Assembly: GCA_019751475.1 (NCBI GenBank)
Contig: JAIENH010000571.1
Span: forward strand, 1-7,548
Direction of reading: 5' to 3'
Origin: Cyclobacteriaceae bacterium
GTDB taxonomy: Bacteria > Bacteroidota > Bacteroidia > Cytophagales > Cyclobacteriaceae
DNA: 7,548 bases
Position 1 is the first letter of the stretch. Each line of letters opens with the position of its first letter. Shown here piece by piece: positions 1 through 5,812 of this stretch. The notes beneath the pieces are model-generated. The model was not told where the DNA came from. It saw only the letters and a list, made by a program, of their open reading frames with translations, and did no database searches. Position numbers and translations under genes: made by a program.

Positions 1-357
1 GTATGGCCATTTGCCGGCCTCAGAAGGTATCTTGGAGTTATCTACCACTTGGCAGTGTCCAGTTCTCTTGCTTTAATTTTTATTTCACCCACGATCAAGG
101 AACTATTTCACAGAATATTCAAAGCCAAATCTAGCTTCTCAGTTGGCGGACAACTAACTATGACTAGTCTTATTATTCTGATCACTTCATTTGTTTTGAT
201 GGATTTCTTGCAAAGAAAGGCCGGTGACATGCGATTTGATGATTTTATGTCCACAAAGAAATTTGATTTACGATGGGCAACCTATTTCATTTTAGCCATA
301 TCAATAATTGTTTTCGCACCTACGCCAACTTTCGATAATTACTATATCCAGTTTTAA
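1..357 (+). CDS. MBOAT family O-acyltransferase, C-terminal part (5' end outside window)
   Basis: The frame is open from the first base and ends at TAA 355-357, giving 118 C-terminal residues. MBOAT proteins (AlgI/DltB type) are multi-pass membrane enzymes that move acyl groups, usually acetyl, across the membrane to polysaccharide or teichoic acid. Visible here are a Trp-Pro-Phe-Ala-Gly-Leu-Arg-Arg stretch at the start, three hydrophobic segments (about residues 14-32, 50-68 and 93-110), and the ending FDNYYIQF. This ending resembles the aromatic terminus (PFIYFQF-like) common in AlgI-like proteins of Bacteroidota. The catalytic His region would lie upstream of the window, so activity cannot be judged. 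The SGNH-like gene begins one base after the stop, which is the usual arrangement for an acyltransferase and its periplasmic partner. A start at TTG 49 is unlikely because the reading frame and the protein family continue upstream. The substrate is unknown. Confidence 0.75.
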   Translation, partial: VWPFAGLRRYLGVIYHLAVSSSLALIFISPTIKELFHRIFKAKSSFSVGGQLTMTSLIILITSFVLMDFLQRKAGDMRFDDFMSTKKFDLRWATYFILAISIIVFAPTPTFDNYYIQF

Positions 358-358
358 A

Positions 359-1276
359 ATGCGAAAGTCGATGCTCAAGCTTACCTTTTTCCTGGCAACG
401 CTAGTGTCGCTGGTTTATCTATCTAAATGGATCTTGGGTGAGCTTTCACAAGGCGATGCTATTCTTCATGTTGTCAATTCAACAGATGAGAAAAGTATTG
501 TTTTTATGGGGTCAAGCAGGATTATGCAAGGAGTTAATGTGAATTTGCTCAATGAACTCAATCCGGAAAGAAGGTATCACAACCTGGCTATTTCGGGGGG
601 CACCTTTCTTTCCAGTTGCATTTTGGCCGATTTGGTTCTTGAGAATAGTAAATGCCGTGCTGTAGTAATTGAACTGTCACCAATTACTCCAGATCTTCCC
701 CCGATTGCTTATGAGCTCCTGGATCACCATGAACCTGAATTTTTAAACGGGAAGAGCGGAATGCCAAGTATCTTTTCTTTTTATGACCCTATGTTTTATT
801 TGGATTTCCATACCTCGAGAGTTTACGAAAATGTGTCGTTACTTAATACACTTCGGAAAGTCAGAGATGACATTTCACATATGTCACACCCGATGTTTGG
901 TTACCTTGAATACTCACAGAACAACTATAAGAAATCAGATTCTTTTTTGGCCGTTGACGATATGATCTTCACTTCACATCTAAGAAATAGTGTATCACAC
1001 AAGTTTTTGATTGAGTACCTTGGAAAGAAGGCCAAAGAGAAAAACGTTGACGTTTTGTATTTACTGCCAGTAACGTACAACAATAAAGAAGAGCTTAAAA
1101 TCATTGCACCCGTCTTTAATTCAATTTCAGAATCTAATAAGATAGTTTTTGACACTATCTTTTTTGAAGATATAGTCAAGAGTGACTACTTGTTGGATCG
1201 TAATCATTTTAATGCGAAGGGAGCCGTGGTTTACACCGGGCAAATCCTTAGATTACTTAAGGAAAAAGGATACTAA
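359..1276 (+). CDS. Membrane-anchored SGNH/DltD-like protein, partner of the MBOAT
   Basis: This 305-residue protein starts with one hydrophobic segment (about residues 8-26), consistent with an N-terminal anchor and an extracytoplasmic domain. SGNH-type blocks are visible: IVFMGSSR at 47-54 (block I, candidate nucleophile Ser53), NLAISGG near 74-80, VVIELSP after the next helix, and DRNHFN at 280-285 (block V, candidate Asp280 and His283). The overall order resembles DltD and AlgJ/AlgX-like partners of MBOAT enzymes, which carry or transfer acyl groups to the polymer outside the membrane. I chose ATG 359 because it follows the MBOAT stop by one base, as in a translationally coupled pair. An upstream TTG at 308 would overlap the MBOAT gene by 50 bases, and ATG 371 is a less likely alternative. 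Whether it transfers or removes acyl groups cannot be decided from the sequence. Confidence 0.7.
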   Translation: MRKSMLKLTFFLATLVSLVYLSKWILGELSQGDAILHVVNSTDEKSIVFMGSSRIMQGVNVNLLNELNPERRYHNLAISGGTFLSSCILADLVLENSKCRAVVIELSPITPDLPPIAYELLDHHEPEFLNGKSGMPSIFSFYDPMFYLDFHTSRVYENVSLLNTLRKVRDDISHMSHPMFGYLEYSQNNYKKSDSFLAVDDMIFTSHLRNSVSHKFLIEYLGKKAKEKNVDVLYLLPVTYNNKEELKIIAPVFNSISESNKIVFDTIFFEDIVKSDYLLDRNHFNAKGAVVYTGQILRLLKEKGY

Positions 1277-1310
1277 TTAGGGTCACCCCGAAATGAATGT
1301 CATTATTAGT

Positions 1311-2000
1311 TTAGCGTGAGAAGGGATCACTCTGCGGCCGTATTCCGAAAACGAGCAAATAGCCGATCATCCAAAATTCACCGATGCTGGCCGGTATGGT
1401 TAACAAATCAATCCATGAATACTTAAAGCCTGCATAACTCAAAAAGGCACTGGCGATATAACCCACACCACCCAGTATCAAGGTGCGCCCCAGCCATACC
1501 GGCATGCGTTGCGAACTAACCACGATGTATCCCATGGGGATCAGCCATAGACCAAAGAAGAGGCTGCCCACACCCCAGGCGTTTTTAATAAACTGGTCAA
1601 AAAGTTGAATCATGATCAGTTTGTCGCTCATGGGTAAAGTGGTATTGGCAACCTGGATAGCTCCACCCATCGCGATGGCGCTTATCATGATAGCGCCAGC
1701 ATTCATCAAACCCCACGCAGCCAGGGCCCATGCCGCGAAGTGATTAATATCTTTAAATAGCTTAAAGAAATAAACTGCGGCCAGCGATTGTGATAGTATG
1801 ATGGCGAACTCCAGCAATAGGCGCAAGCGGGTGAGTGTTTCGTGCTCGCTCAGGTTAGCAGCAGTTTGTGATATATCACCCGATACATAGACTTGTGGGT
1901 GCAAAACAAGAAAACCCAGCACACCGGAAACAGCCAACGCTAAATACCAAATTCCCGCTGCACGAGCCGTGCCAACCAAATCCTTTTGCTGATCATTCAT
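1311..2000 (-). CDS. DUF4386 family integral membrane protein
   Basis: This 229-residue protein has about six hydrophobic segments (roughly 14-34, 58-82, 89-112, 141-162, 170-192 and 199-220). It opens with an ARAAGIWYLALAVSGVLGF-like stretch typical of the DUF4386 family, whose members often start with R.AG..YL. Later family-like features are the GLWLIPMGYIV segment near 150-160, followed by PVWLGRTLILGGVGY near 168-181. The biochemical role of DUF4386 is unknown, and it should act in the cytoplasmic membrane. The gene converges on the SGNH gene with a 34-bp gap. A promoter candidate lies about 45 bp upstream of its ATG. Sampled lines of this gene look richer in G+C than the MBOAT/SGNH pair, which may point to different origins for the two blocks. 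The family assignment rests on pattern recognition of the N-terminus and topology. Confidence 0.75.
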   Translation of the reverse strand: MNDQQKDLVGTARAAGIWYLALAVSGVLGFLVLHPQVYVSGDISQTAANLSEHETLTRLRLLLEFAIILSQSLAAVYFFKLFKDINHFAAWALAAWGLMNAGAIMISAIAMGGAIQVANTTLPMSDKLIMIQLFDQFIKNAWGVGSLFFGLWLIPMGYIVVSSQRMPVWLGRTLILGGVGYIASAFLSYAGFKYSWIDLLTIPASIGEFWMIGYLLVFGIRPQSDPFSR

Positions 2001-2045
2001 AGTAGTAGATTTAAGTACAATGACGGTTATGGATCAAAAATGTTA

Positions 2046-2075
2046 CAAGGTAATTCTGGAGAGACAATGCACAAA
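2046..2075 (-). promoter_or_regulatory. Candidate Bacteroidota-type promoter of the DUF4386 gene
   Basis: Read on the minus strand, TTTG (2075-2072) is followed by 19 bp and then TACCTTG (2052-2046), a one-base-short match to the TAnnTTTG -7 element. The predicted RNA start is about 40 nt upstream of the ATG at 2000. The same arrangement and the same 9-mer TTACCTTGT occur upstream of the next minus-strand gene. Confidence 0.45.
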
Positions 2076-2081
2076 TAGAAG

Positions 2082-2110
2082 GTGTCCAACTCTTTTGAAA
2101 GGGAGGACAC
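2082..2110 (-). terminator. Probable hairpin terminator after the 2118-2456 gene
   Basis: GTGTCC (2082-2087) pairs with GGACAC (2105-2110). An inner stem CTCTTT/AAAGGG (one T-G wobble) almost continues it, separated only by a 2x1 internal loop. The hairpin begins eight bases beyond the minus-strand stop codon. On the minus strand it is followed by CTTCTATTTG, only moderately T-rich, so termination may be weak. It would separate the small minus-strand gene from the DUF4386 promoter. No T-tract follows on the plus strand. Confidence 0.45.
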
Positions 2111-2117
2111 TAAGAGG

Positions 2118-2456
2118 TCATTTAATTAACTGGCCGGTGGCGCGATTGAAACGATGCATGCCGCGATACTCAAGCTCTACTACCACTTCATCGCGGGTGA
2201 CAAACAAATCTACTACGAACACATCCTGCACATCACCCTCCAGACGCTCGTCATACACCAGGCGATGCACGGATGTTTTCCATAACATATTACCTGCTGC
2301 ATCCACCGCCTTTAAAAAGTGCTCGCTCGTTTTTGGGTTTTCTGAAAAAGTCACCTCCACGGAATAGGTGATATCGCCAGCGCTCACGGGCAACACGTGG
2401 TATACCCGCGCTTTGACGGCCGCAGCCTGTTTCATCTTAGGTGGTATTCGAGACAT
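2118..2456 (-). CDS. Small hypothetical protein, beta-rich, function unknown
   Basis: I do not recognise this protein. From ATG 2456 it has 112 residues, with no signal peptide or membrane segment. The pattern is alternating hydrophobic strands with turn-like segments: ARVYHVLPVSAGD, ITYSVEVTF, AVDAAGNMLWKTSV, DVFVVDLFVTRDEVVVELEY, and a final HRFNRATGQLIK. The DAAGNMLWK and NRATGQLIK pieces look like the strand-turn-strand repeats of PQQ/beta-propeller blades, but two partial units do not make a propeller, so this is only a resemblance. Codons from about residue 8 onward look coding. The segment upstream of 2456 in the same frame (to 2522) does not, and a promoter candidate sits directly before 2456. 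ATG 2435 is an equally reasonable start and would give a leader of about 20 nt. It could also be a remnant of a longer protein. Confidence 0.55.
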   Translation of the reverse strand: MSRIPPKMKQAAAVKARVYHVLPVSAGDITYSVEVTFSENPKTSEHFLKAVDAAGNMLWKTSVHRLVYDERLEGDVQDVFVVDLFVTRDEVVVELEYRGMHRFNRATGQLIK

Positions 2457-2461
2457 GCACA

Positions 2462-2492
2462 CAAGGTAAGGGCAATCAACACACTTAACAAA
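2462..2492 (-). promoter_or_regulatory. Candidate promoter of the 2118-2456 gene
   Basis: On the minus strand, TTTG (2492-2489) is followed by 20 bp and TACCTTG (2468-2462). The 9-mer TTACCTTGT is identical to the one before the DUF4386 gene and the spacing is within one base. The predicted RNA start falls at or next to ATG 2456, so the message would be leaderless if that start is used, or have a leader of about 20 nt if ATG 2435 is used. Confidence 0.45.
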
Positions 2493-2687
2493 CCGATTTG
2501 CCTCAATAAGCAATGCGTACATGACATGGCTCGCAGTGAGAAGTTCACCAAATTGTGAGTAAAGTTAAATGCACGGAAAAGGTACCTAACCCGAAGCTAA
2601 TCCAATTTGCTAACCAAGGGAGTCACGTGTTACTGACAAACTTTTAAACGTTTGCATTTTTAGGGCAGAACAAAGTAGCTTTACTGC

Positions 2688-2701
2688 ATTGATTAATCAA
2701 T
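2688..2701. promoter_or_regulatory. Perfect 14-bp palindrome, possible operator
   Basis: ATTGATTAATCAAT is fully self-complementary, and the flanking bases break the symmetry. It lies 67 bp before the hydrolase ATG, within reach of a promoter for that gene. No T-tract follows, and perfect symmetry without a loop suits a dimeric regulator better than a terminator. The binding protein is unknown. Confidence 0.35.
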
Positions 2702-2768
2702 CTATTTGGGCCTGTAGCCAGCATACCACAACCACTCATTATCAAAATTACATTTATTCATCCCACTT

Positions 2769-3674
2769 ATGAGTCGCTATTTTTCAATTTTGCTTTTTCT
2801 AATCAAAGTGTCTATGCTACACGCTCAAACCACATGGCCTCTTTATCCGGCTGATATTCCTAACAGTAAGCCGACTACTGATACAGAAACGGTGGAGGTA
2901 AGAGATGGAATTACCATTGTTGGAAAAATTACAAAGCCTACGCTCACCGTTTATCGTCCTGCAAAATCAAATGGCACGGCTGTTATCATTTGCCCCGGAG
3001 GTGCCTATTGGATCAATGCTACCGTGCACGAAGGCTCGGATGTGGCAAAGAAATTTAATGATTGGGGCGTTACGGCTTTTGTTTTGAAATACCGCATCCC
3101 AAATGAAGCCACAATGGTCAACAAAGAAATCGGACCGCTGCAAGACGCTCAACAAGCCATCAAGACCGTTCGGGAAAAAGCAAAGGAGTTTGGCATTGAT
3201 CCGGCTCGCATTGGCATCATGGGATTTTCAGCCGGTGGCCATTTGGCCTCTACGGCAGCAACCCATTTTACAAAATCCGTTATCAACAACGGGGAAAATA
3301 CCAGCCTGCGACCAGACTTTGTCGTGTTGGTCTATCCTGTCATCAGCTTTCAAAATGCTGTTGGGCATTTAGGCTCGCGCGATCAACTCATTGGCAAAAA
3401 TCCTTCTCAGCAAAAAATTGATGAATACTCCAATGAACTTCATGTGAGTGCGCAAACACCACCTGCATTTTTAATCCACGCAAGTGATGACGATGGTGTA
3501 TCTCCCGAAAACAGTGTTTTATTCTATCAGCAGTTAATAAAAAACAAAGTACCGGCCGAGTTGCATCTTTATCAAAAAGGTGGACATGGGTTTGGGATGA
3601 ATAATCCAACCACGAAAGATGAATGGATGGAACGTTTAAAAAATTGGATGCTGACTAACCGTTGGTTAAACTAA
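2769..3674 (+). CDS. Secreted alpha/beta hydrolase, BD-FAE / acetyl-xylan-esterase-like
   Basis: This 301-residue protein has a signal peptide (MSRYFSILLFLIKVSMLHA-Q, cleavage near 19/20) and so acts outside the cytoplasm. The alpha/beta-hydrolase core is complete. The oxyanion-loop motif CPGGAYW is at 75-81, the nucleophile elbow GFSAGG at 152-157 gives Ser154, the acid lies in SDDDGV (one of Asp240-242, Asp241 by the DxxV pattern), and His273 sits in GGHGFG. The DPARIGIMGFSAGGHLA stretch, the PPAFLIHASDD stretch and the C-terminal KGGHGFG are typical of esterases near acetyl-xylan and feruloyl esterases (the BD-FAE group). The likely reaction is removal of acetyl or similar groups from plant-type polysaccharide, but the exact substrate is inferred from the family only. 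The length is normal for a single-domain member. The VOC gene follows 23 bp downstream and is probably co-transcribed. Confidence 0.85.
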   Translation: MSRYFSILLFLIKVSMLHAQTTWPLYPADIPNSKPTTDTETVEVRDGITIVGKITKPTLTVYRPAKSNGTAVIICPGGAYWINATVHEGSDVAKKFNDWGVTAFVLKYRIPNEATMVNKEIGPLQDAQQAIKTVREKAKEFGIDPARIGIMGFSAGGHLASTAATHFTKSVINNGENTSLRPDFVVLVYPVISFQNAVGHLGSRDQLIGKNPSQQKIDEYSNELHVSAQTPPAFLIHASDDDGVSPENSVLFYQQLIKNKVPAELHLYQKGGHGFGMNNPTTKDEWMERLKNWMLTNRWLN

Positions 3675-3697
3675 AATTATCAATTAAAAAATAAATT

Positions 3698-4141
3698 ATG
3701 GCAACCATCAATCCTTACATTCACTTCAATGGAAATGCAGAAGAAGCATTTACATTTTATAAATCAGCCTTTGGTGGCGACTTCGCGCAAATTGTACGCT
3801 TCAAAGACATGCCTGCTAATCCCGAATTTCCGATCCCAGAAAATGAAGCCAATAAAGTAATGCACATCGCATTGCCTATTGGTAAGAACAGTGTGCTAAT
3901 GGGAAGTGATACACCTGGGTTTATGGGAAAGCATAACGAAAATGAAACCAGAAGTAAAATTTCAGTAAGTGCCGAAAGTAAAGAAGAAGCAAATAAATTA
4001 TTCACCGGACTTTCAGCAGGAGGACAAATTGAAATGCCGATTGGTGATAGTCCATAGGGTTCATACTTTGGTATGTTCAGAGATAAATACGGTATTGAAT
4101 GGATGGTGGACTTTGACCCAAAGTATAAAGGGCAACTTTAA
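3698..4141 (+). pseudogene. VOC (PhnB-like glyoxalase-fold) protein interrupted by an in-frame amber codon
   Basis: The protein starts MATINPYIHFNGNAEEAFTFYKSAFGG, the typical opening of PhnB-like members of the vicinal oxygen chelate (glyoxalase/bleomycin resistance) superfamily. It reads well to GGQIEMPIGDSP at residue 119, where TAG (4055-4057) occurs. The same frame then continues without break for 27 codons as GSYFGMFRDKYGIEWMVDFDPKYKGQL to TAA 4139-4141, a normal family C-terminus. Family members carry Trp before this Gly (PWG.YFGMF), so a single TGG-to-TAG change explains the stop. Truncation would remove the last strands, including Glu134 in GIEWMV, the residue at the position of the usual metal ligand. 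If the stop is real and read as such, the product is 119 residues and probably non-functional. TAG is used as an ordinary stop by two other genes here, which argues against recoding. A sequencing error is possible. Confidence 0.85.
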
Positions 4142-4336
4142 TAGTAGTCGATCCCAAGCCTCCTTTGGTGTTCTTTACCAATGGGCAAAATGAACTGCCA
4201 AAGCAAGCAAGCTTGTACTCGTTAAATTGAAAAAAAATCCAGCTCTGTTGTAAGGGCGCGGCCACACGGGCCGTGGAGTAAAAAAGTCCAAGACGGTACA
4301 TACGGTCACACAAAGTTTTTCTAAAGCTTTTATAAA

Positions 4337-4350
4337 TGAATAAATATTCA
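4337..4350. promoter_or_regulatory. Candidate TetR operator 1, upstream of tetR
   Basis: TGAATA-AA-TATTCA has perfect 6-bp arms around a 2-bp centre. It ends two bases before the -7 element of the regulator gene, so a bound dimer would block the promoter. Thirteen of its 14 bases are repeated in operator 2 before the SDR gene. Confidence 0.6.
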
Positions 4351-4352
4351 CT

Positions 4353-4360
4353 TATATTTG
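4353..4360 (+). promoter_or_regulatory. -7 promoter element (TATATTTG) of the TetR-family gene
   Basis: TATATTTG is an exact match to the Bacteroidota TAnnTTTG element. Only CACC separates it from ATG 4365, so transcription would start at or within a few bases of the start codon, implying a leaderless message. The -33 TTTG element is not clear: the closest is TTTT at 4328-4331. Confidence 0.6.
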
Positions 4361-4364
4361 CACC

Positions 4365-4940
4365 ATGGCACGACCGCGAGACGAAAGCAAGATTGAAGCG
4401 ATTTATGAGGCTACCTTGAAACTGGTGCTGGAAACGGGTTTCAACGGTTTAAAAATGGCCGATGTGGCCAAAGCCGCCAAACTGGCCACGGGCACTCTAT
4501 ATATATACTTCAAAAACAAAGAGGTATTGATTAACGAACTATACTTCCACCTCAAGAAGAATAAGACGCTCAAAATTTTGGAAGTCTTTAATGTAAATGA
4601 CCCTTTTCCTGTGACTTTCAAAAAACTCTGGATGAATTACCTCAACATCAGCTTAGCCGAACCCGAGCGAATGAAATTCATTGAGCAATACACTCACACC
4701 AGCTACCTCACTAAAAAAACCAAACAGCAAGGCGACCAACTGCTGAAACCATTGGAAGATTTCCTGGCAAGTGGCATGAAGCAAGGACTTGTGAAGAAGC
4801 TACCTGTGCAATTGTTGTTGAGCCAATTGATGGGGCCTATCAACGAAAGTGTAAAACTGCATTACGACCAAACGCTTAAGATAACTCCAACTTTAAAAGA
4901 AGAATTGTTCCACATGGCATGGAACAGCATCAAAGCTTAA
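4365..4940 (+). CDS. TetR/AcrR family transcriptional regulator
   Basis: This 191-residue protein, a normal length for the family, opens MARPRDESKIEAIYEATLKLVLETGFNGLKMADVAKAAKLATGTLYIYFKNKEVL. That is a textbook TetR N-terminal domain, with the helix-turn-helix at about residues 29-49 and the TGTLY.YFK..E signature at 42-53. The remainder is an all-helical ligand-binding and dimerisation domain, divergent as usual, so the ligand cannot be predicted. Members are usually repressors released by a small molecule. Near-identical palindromes just upstream of this gene and of the SDR gene suggest that it represses itself and its neighbour. The SDR starts 49 bp after its stop on the same strand. The stop codon lies inside a perfect inverted repeat (4934-4953). 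The start at 4365 is fixed by the conserved MARPR beginning. Confidence 0.93.
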   Translation: MARPRDESKIEAIYEATLKLVLETGFNGLKMADVAKAAKLATGTLYIYFKNKEVLINELYFHLKKNKTLKILEVFNVNDPFPVTFKKLWMNYLNISLAEPERMKFIEQYTHTSYLTKKTKQQGDQLLKPLEDFLASGMKQGLVKKLPVQLLLSQLMGPINESVKLHYDQTLKITPTLKEELFHMAWNSIKA

Positions 4941-4953
4941 AAAATTTTAAGCT
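4934..4953. repeat. Inverted repeat spanning the tetR stop codon
   Basis: The 9-bp arms AGCTTAAAA (4934-4942) and TTTTAAGCT (4945-4953) are perfectly complementary around AA. As RNA this gives an 8-bp stem with a 4-nt loop. No T-tract follows the second arm, so it would be at most a weak terminator or pause. It may instead be a 3'-end stability element or a chance A/T-rich palindrome. Confidence 0.4.
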
Positions 4954-4958
4954 ATAAC

Positions 4959-4972
4959 TGAATAAAAATTCA
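4959..4972. promoter_or_regulatory. Candidate TetR operator 2, upstream of the SDR gene
   Basis: TGAAT-AAAA-ATTCA has perfect 5-bp arms and differs from operator 1 at a single base (position 9, A for T). It lies 17 bp before the SDR ATG. I see no good TAnnTTTG element between the two genes, so the SDR may be read through from the tetR promoter or from a divergent promoter covered by this site. Confidence 0.55.
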
Positions 4973-4989
4973 TCTACAACCTACTCAAT

Positions 4990-5802
4990 ATGAAAACAGT
5001 CGTCATCACCGGTAGTTCGTCAGGCATTGGCAAGGCCGCAGCCATTTATTTTCAACAGCAAGGTTGGAACGTAGCCGCCACCATGCGCTCGCCCGAAAAA
5101 GAAACGGAGTTGCACAAACTCCCAAACGTAAAACTGTACGCACTGGATGTGACCAACTCCAGCAGCATTGAGCAAGCGTTGAAAAACATTCAAAAAGATT
5201 TCTCCAAAATTGATGTAGTGGTGAACAATGCTGGCTTCGGTGCGGATGGTGTGTTCGAGTCGATGAACGATGAGTTTATACAAAAGCAATTTGATACCAA
5301 CGTGTTTGGTCTCATGCGCGTGACGCGCGAAGCGGTGAAAATTATGCGGACGCAGAAAAGCGGCACCATCGTGCAGATTGCCAGTGTGGGCGGTCGCGTG
5401 GCATTTCCATTATACAGCATCTACCACGGCACCAAGTGGGCGGTAGAAGGTTTTACCGAATCGTTGCAATACGAAGTCGCTCCGTTCAACATCAAACTGA
5501 AATTGATTGAGCCAGGTGCTATCAAAACCGAATTCTACGGCAGAAGTCGTGCGTTTATGAAGCCCGACTACACGAACGACTATAACGAGTTTGTGAAAAA
5601 ATGTGAAGCCGTGAGCATGGATGCTGGCGACAAAGGCGCTTCACCTGAAGCTGTAGCTAAAGTCATTTTCAAAGCCGCCAATGATGCATCTACCAAAATG
5701 CGCTACCCGATTGCCTATCCAGCCAATGTGTTGTTGCCATTGAAGCGATTGGTGCCAGAGCGGTTTTTCTTTTGGGCAGTGAGACAGTCTTACAAGATTT
5801 AG
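4990..5802 (+). CDS. Short-chain dehydrogenase/reductase (SDR), classical type
   Basis: This 270-residue NAD(P)-dependent oxidoreductase is complete. The motifs in order are the nucleotide-binding TGSSSGIG at 7-14, an Asp in LDVT at 53, NNAG at 79-82, Asn104 in the FDTNVFG helix, catalytic Ser132, YHGTK with Tyr145 and Lys149, and EPGAIKTEF at 174-182. The basic residue Arg33 after the second strand (TMRSP) suggests a preference for NADP(H), which is an inference. The C-terminal part after about 185 is longer than in minimal SDRs and includes a hydrophobic AYPANVLLPLKRLVPERFFFW tail, as in subgroups acting on lipophilic substrates such as steroid, retinol or fatty-acyl alcohols. The substrate is not predictable. 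It follows the TetR gene with a copy of the putative operator between them, so it is probably the regulator's target. It ends in TAG. Confidence 0.92.
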   Translation: MKTVVITGSSSGIGKAAAIYFQQQGWNVAATMRSPEKETELHKLPNVKLYALDVTNSSSIEQALKNIQKDFSKIDVVVNNAGFGADGVFESMNDEFIQKQFDTNVFGLMRVTREAVKIMRTQKSGTIVQIASVGGRVAFPLYSIYHGTKWAVEGFTESLQYEVAPFNIKLKLIEPGAIKTEFYGRSRAFMKPDYTNDYNEFVKKCEAVSMDAGDKGASPEAVAKVIFKAANDASTKMRYPIAYPANVLLPLKRLVPERFFFWAVRQSYKI

Positions 5803-5812
5803 ATGTGAGTAT

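Larger units (their letters stand above)
2457..2768. other. Non-coding interval between divergent genes
   Basis: This 312-bp stretch separates the minus-strand small gene from the plus-strand hydrolase. I see no convincing coding sequence in it. The extension of the minus-strand frame up to 2522 lacks any family-like pattern. It holds the minus-strand promoter candidate at 2462-2492 and a perfect palindrome at 2688-2701. A loose -7-like TACATTTA at 2749-2756 lies shortly before the hydrolase start but has no TTTG at the proper distance. Confidence 0.6.

Noticed and set aside
1272..1310. Possible bidirectional terminator between the convergent SGNH and DUF4386 genes (ACTAAT at 1272-1277 with ATTAGT at 1305-1310, plus the small AATGA-atg-TCATT repeat)
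   Set aside because: The stems are short, A/T-rich and widely spaced, with no T-tract. Neither hairpin is convincing.
2020..2367. Plus-strand open frame of 115 codons opposite the small hypothetical gene
   Set aside because: The translation is rich in Ser, Thr, Arg and Cys as expected for an antisense shadow. It crosses the hairpin and the DUF4386 promoter region.
3698..4141. Programmed amber recoding (for example pyrrolysine) in the VOC gene
   Set aside because: Homologues have Trp at this site, other genes in the window use TAG as a normal stop, and no recoding element is visible. A point mutation or read error is simpler.
4259..4273. CGGCC-acacg-GGCCG hairpin in the VOC-tetR gap
   Set aside because: No T-tract follows on either strand and it is far from both genes' ends. 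It is kept only as a curiosity in an otherwise featureless 195-bp gap (4142-4336).
4077..4313. Minus-strand open frame of 78 codons across the VOC 3' end
   Set aside because: It overlaps the conserved VOC C-terminal coding sequence, has no family-like pattern and no promoter. It is a shadow frame.
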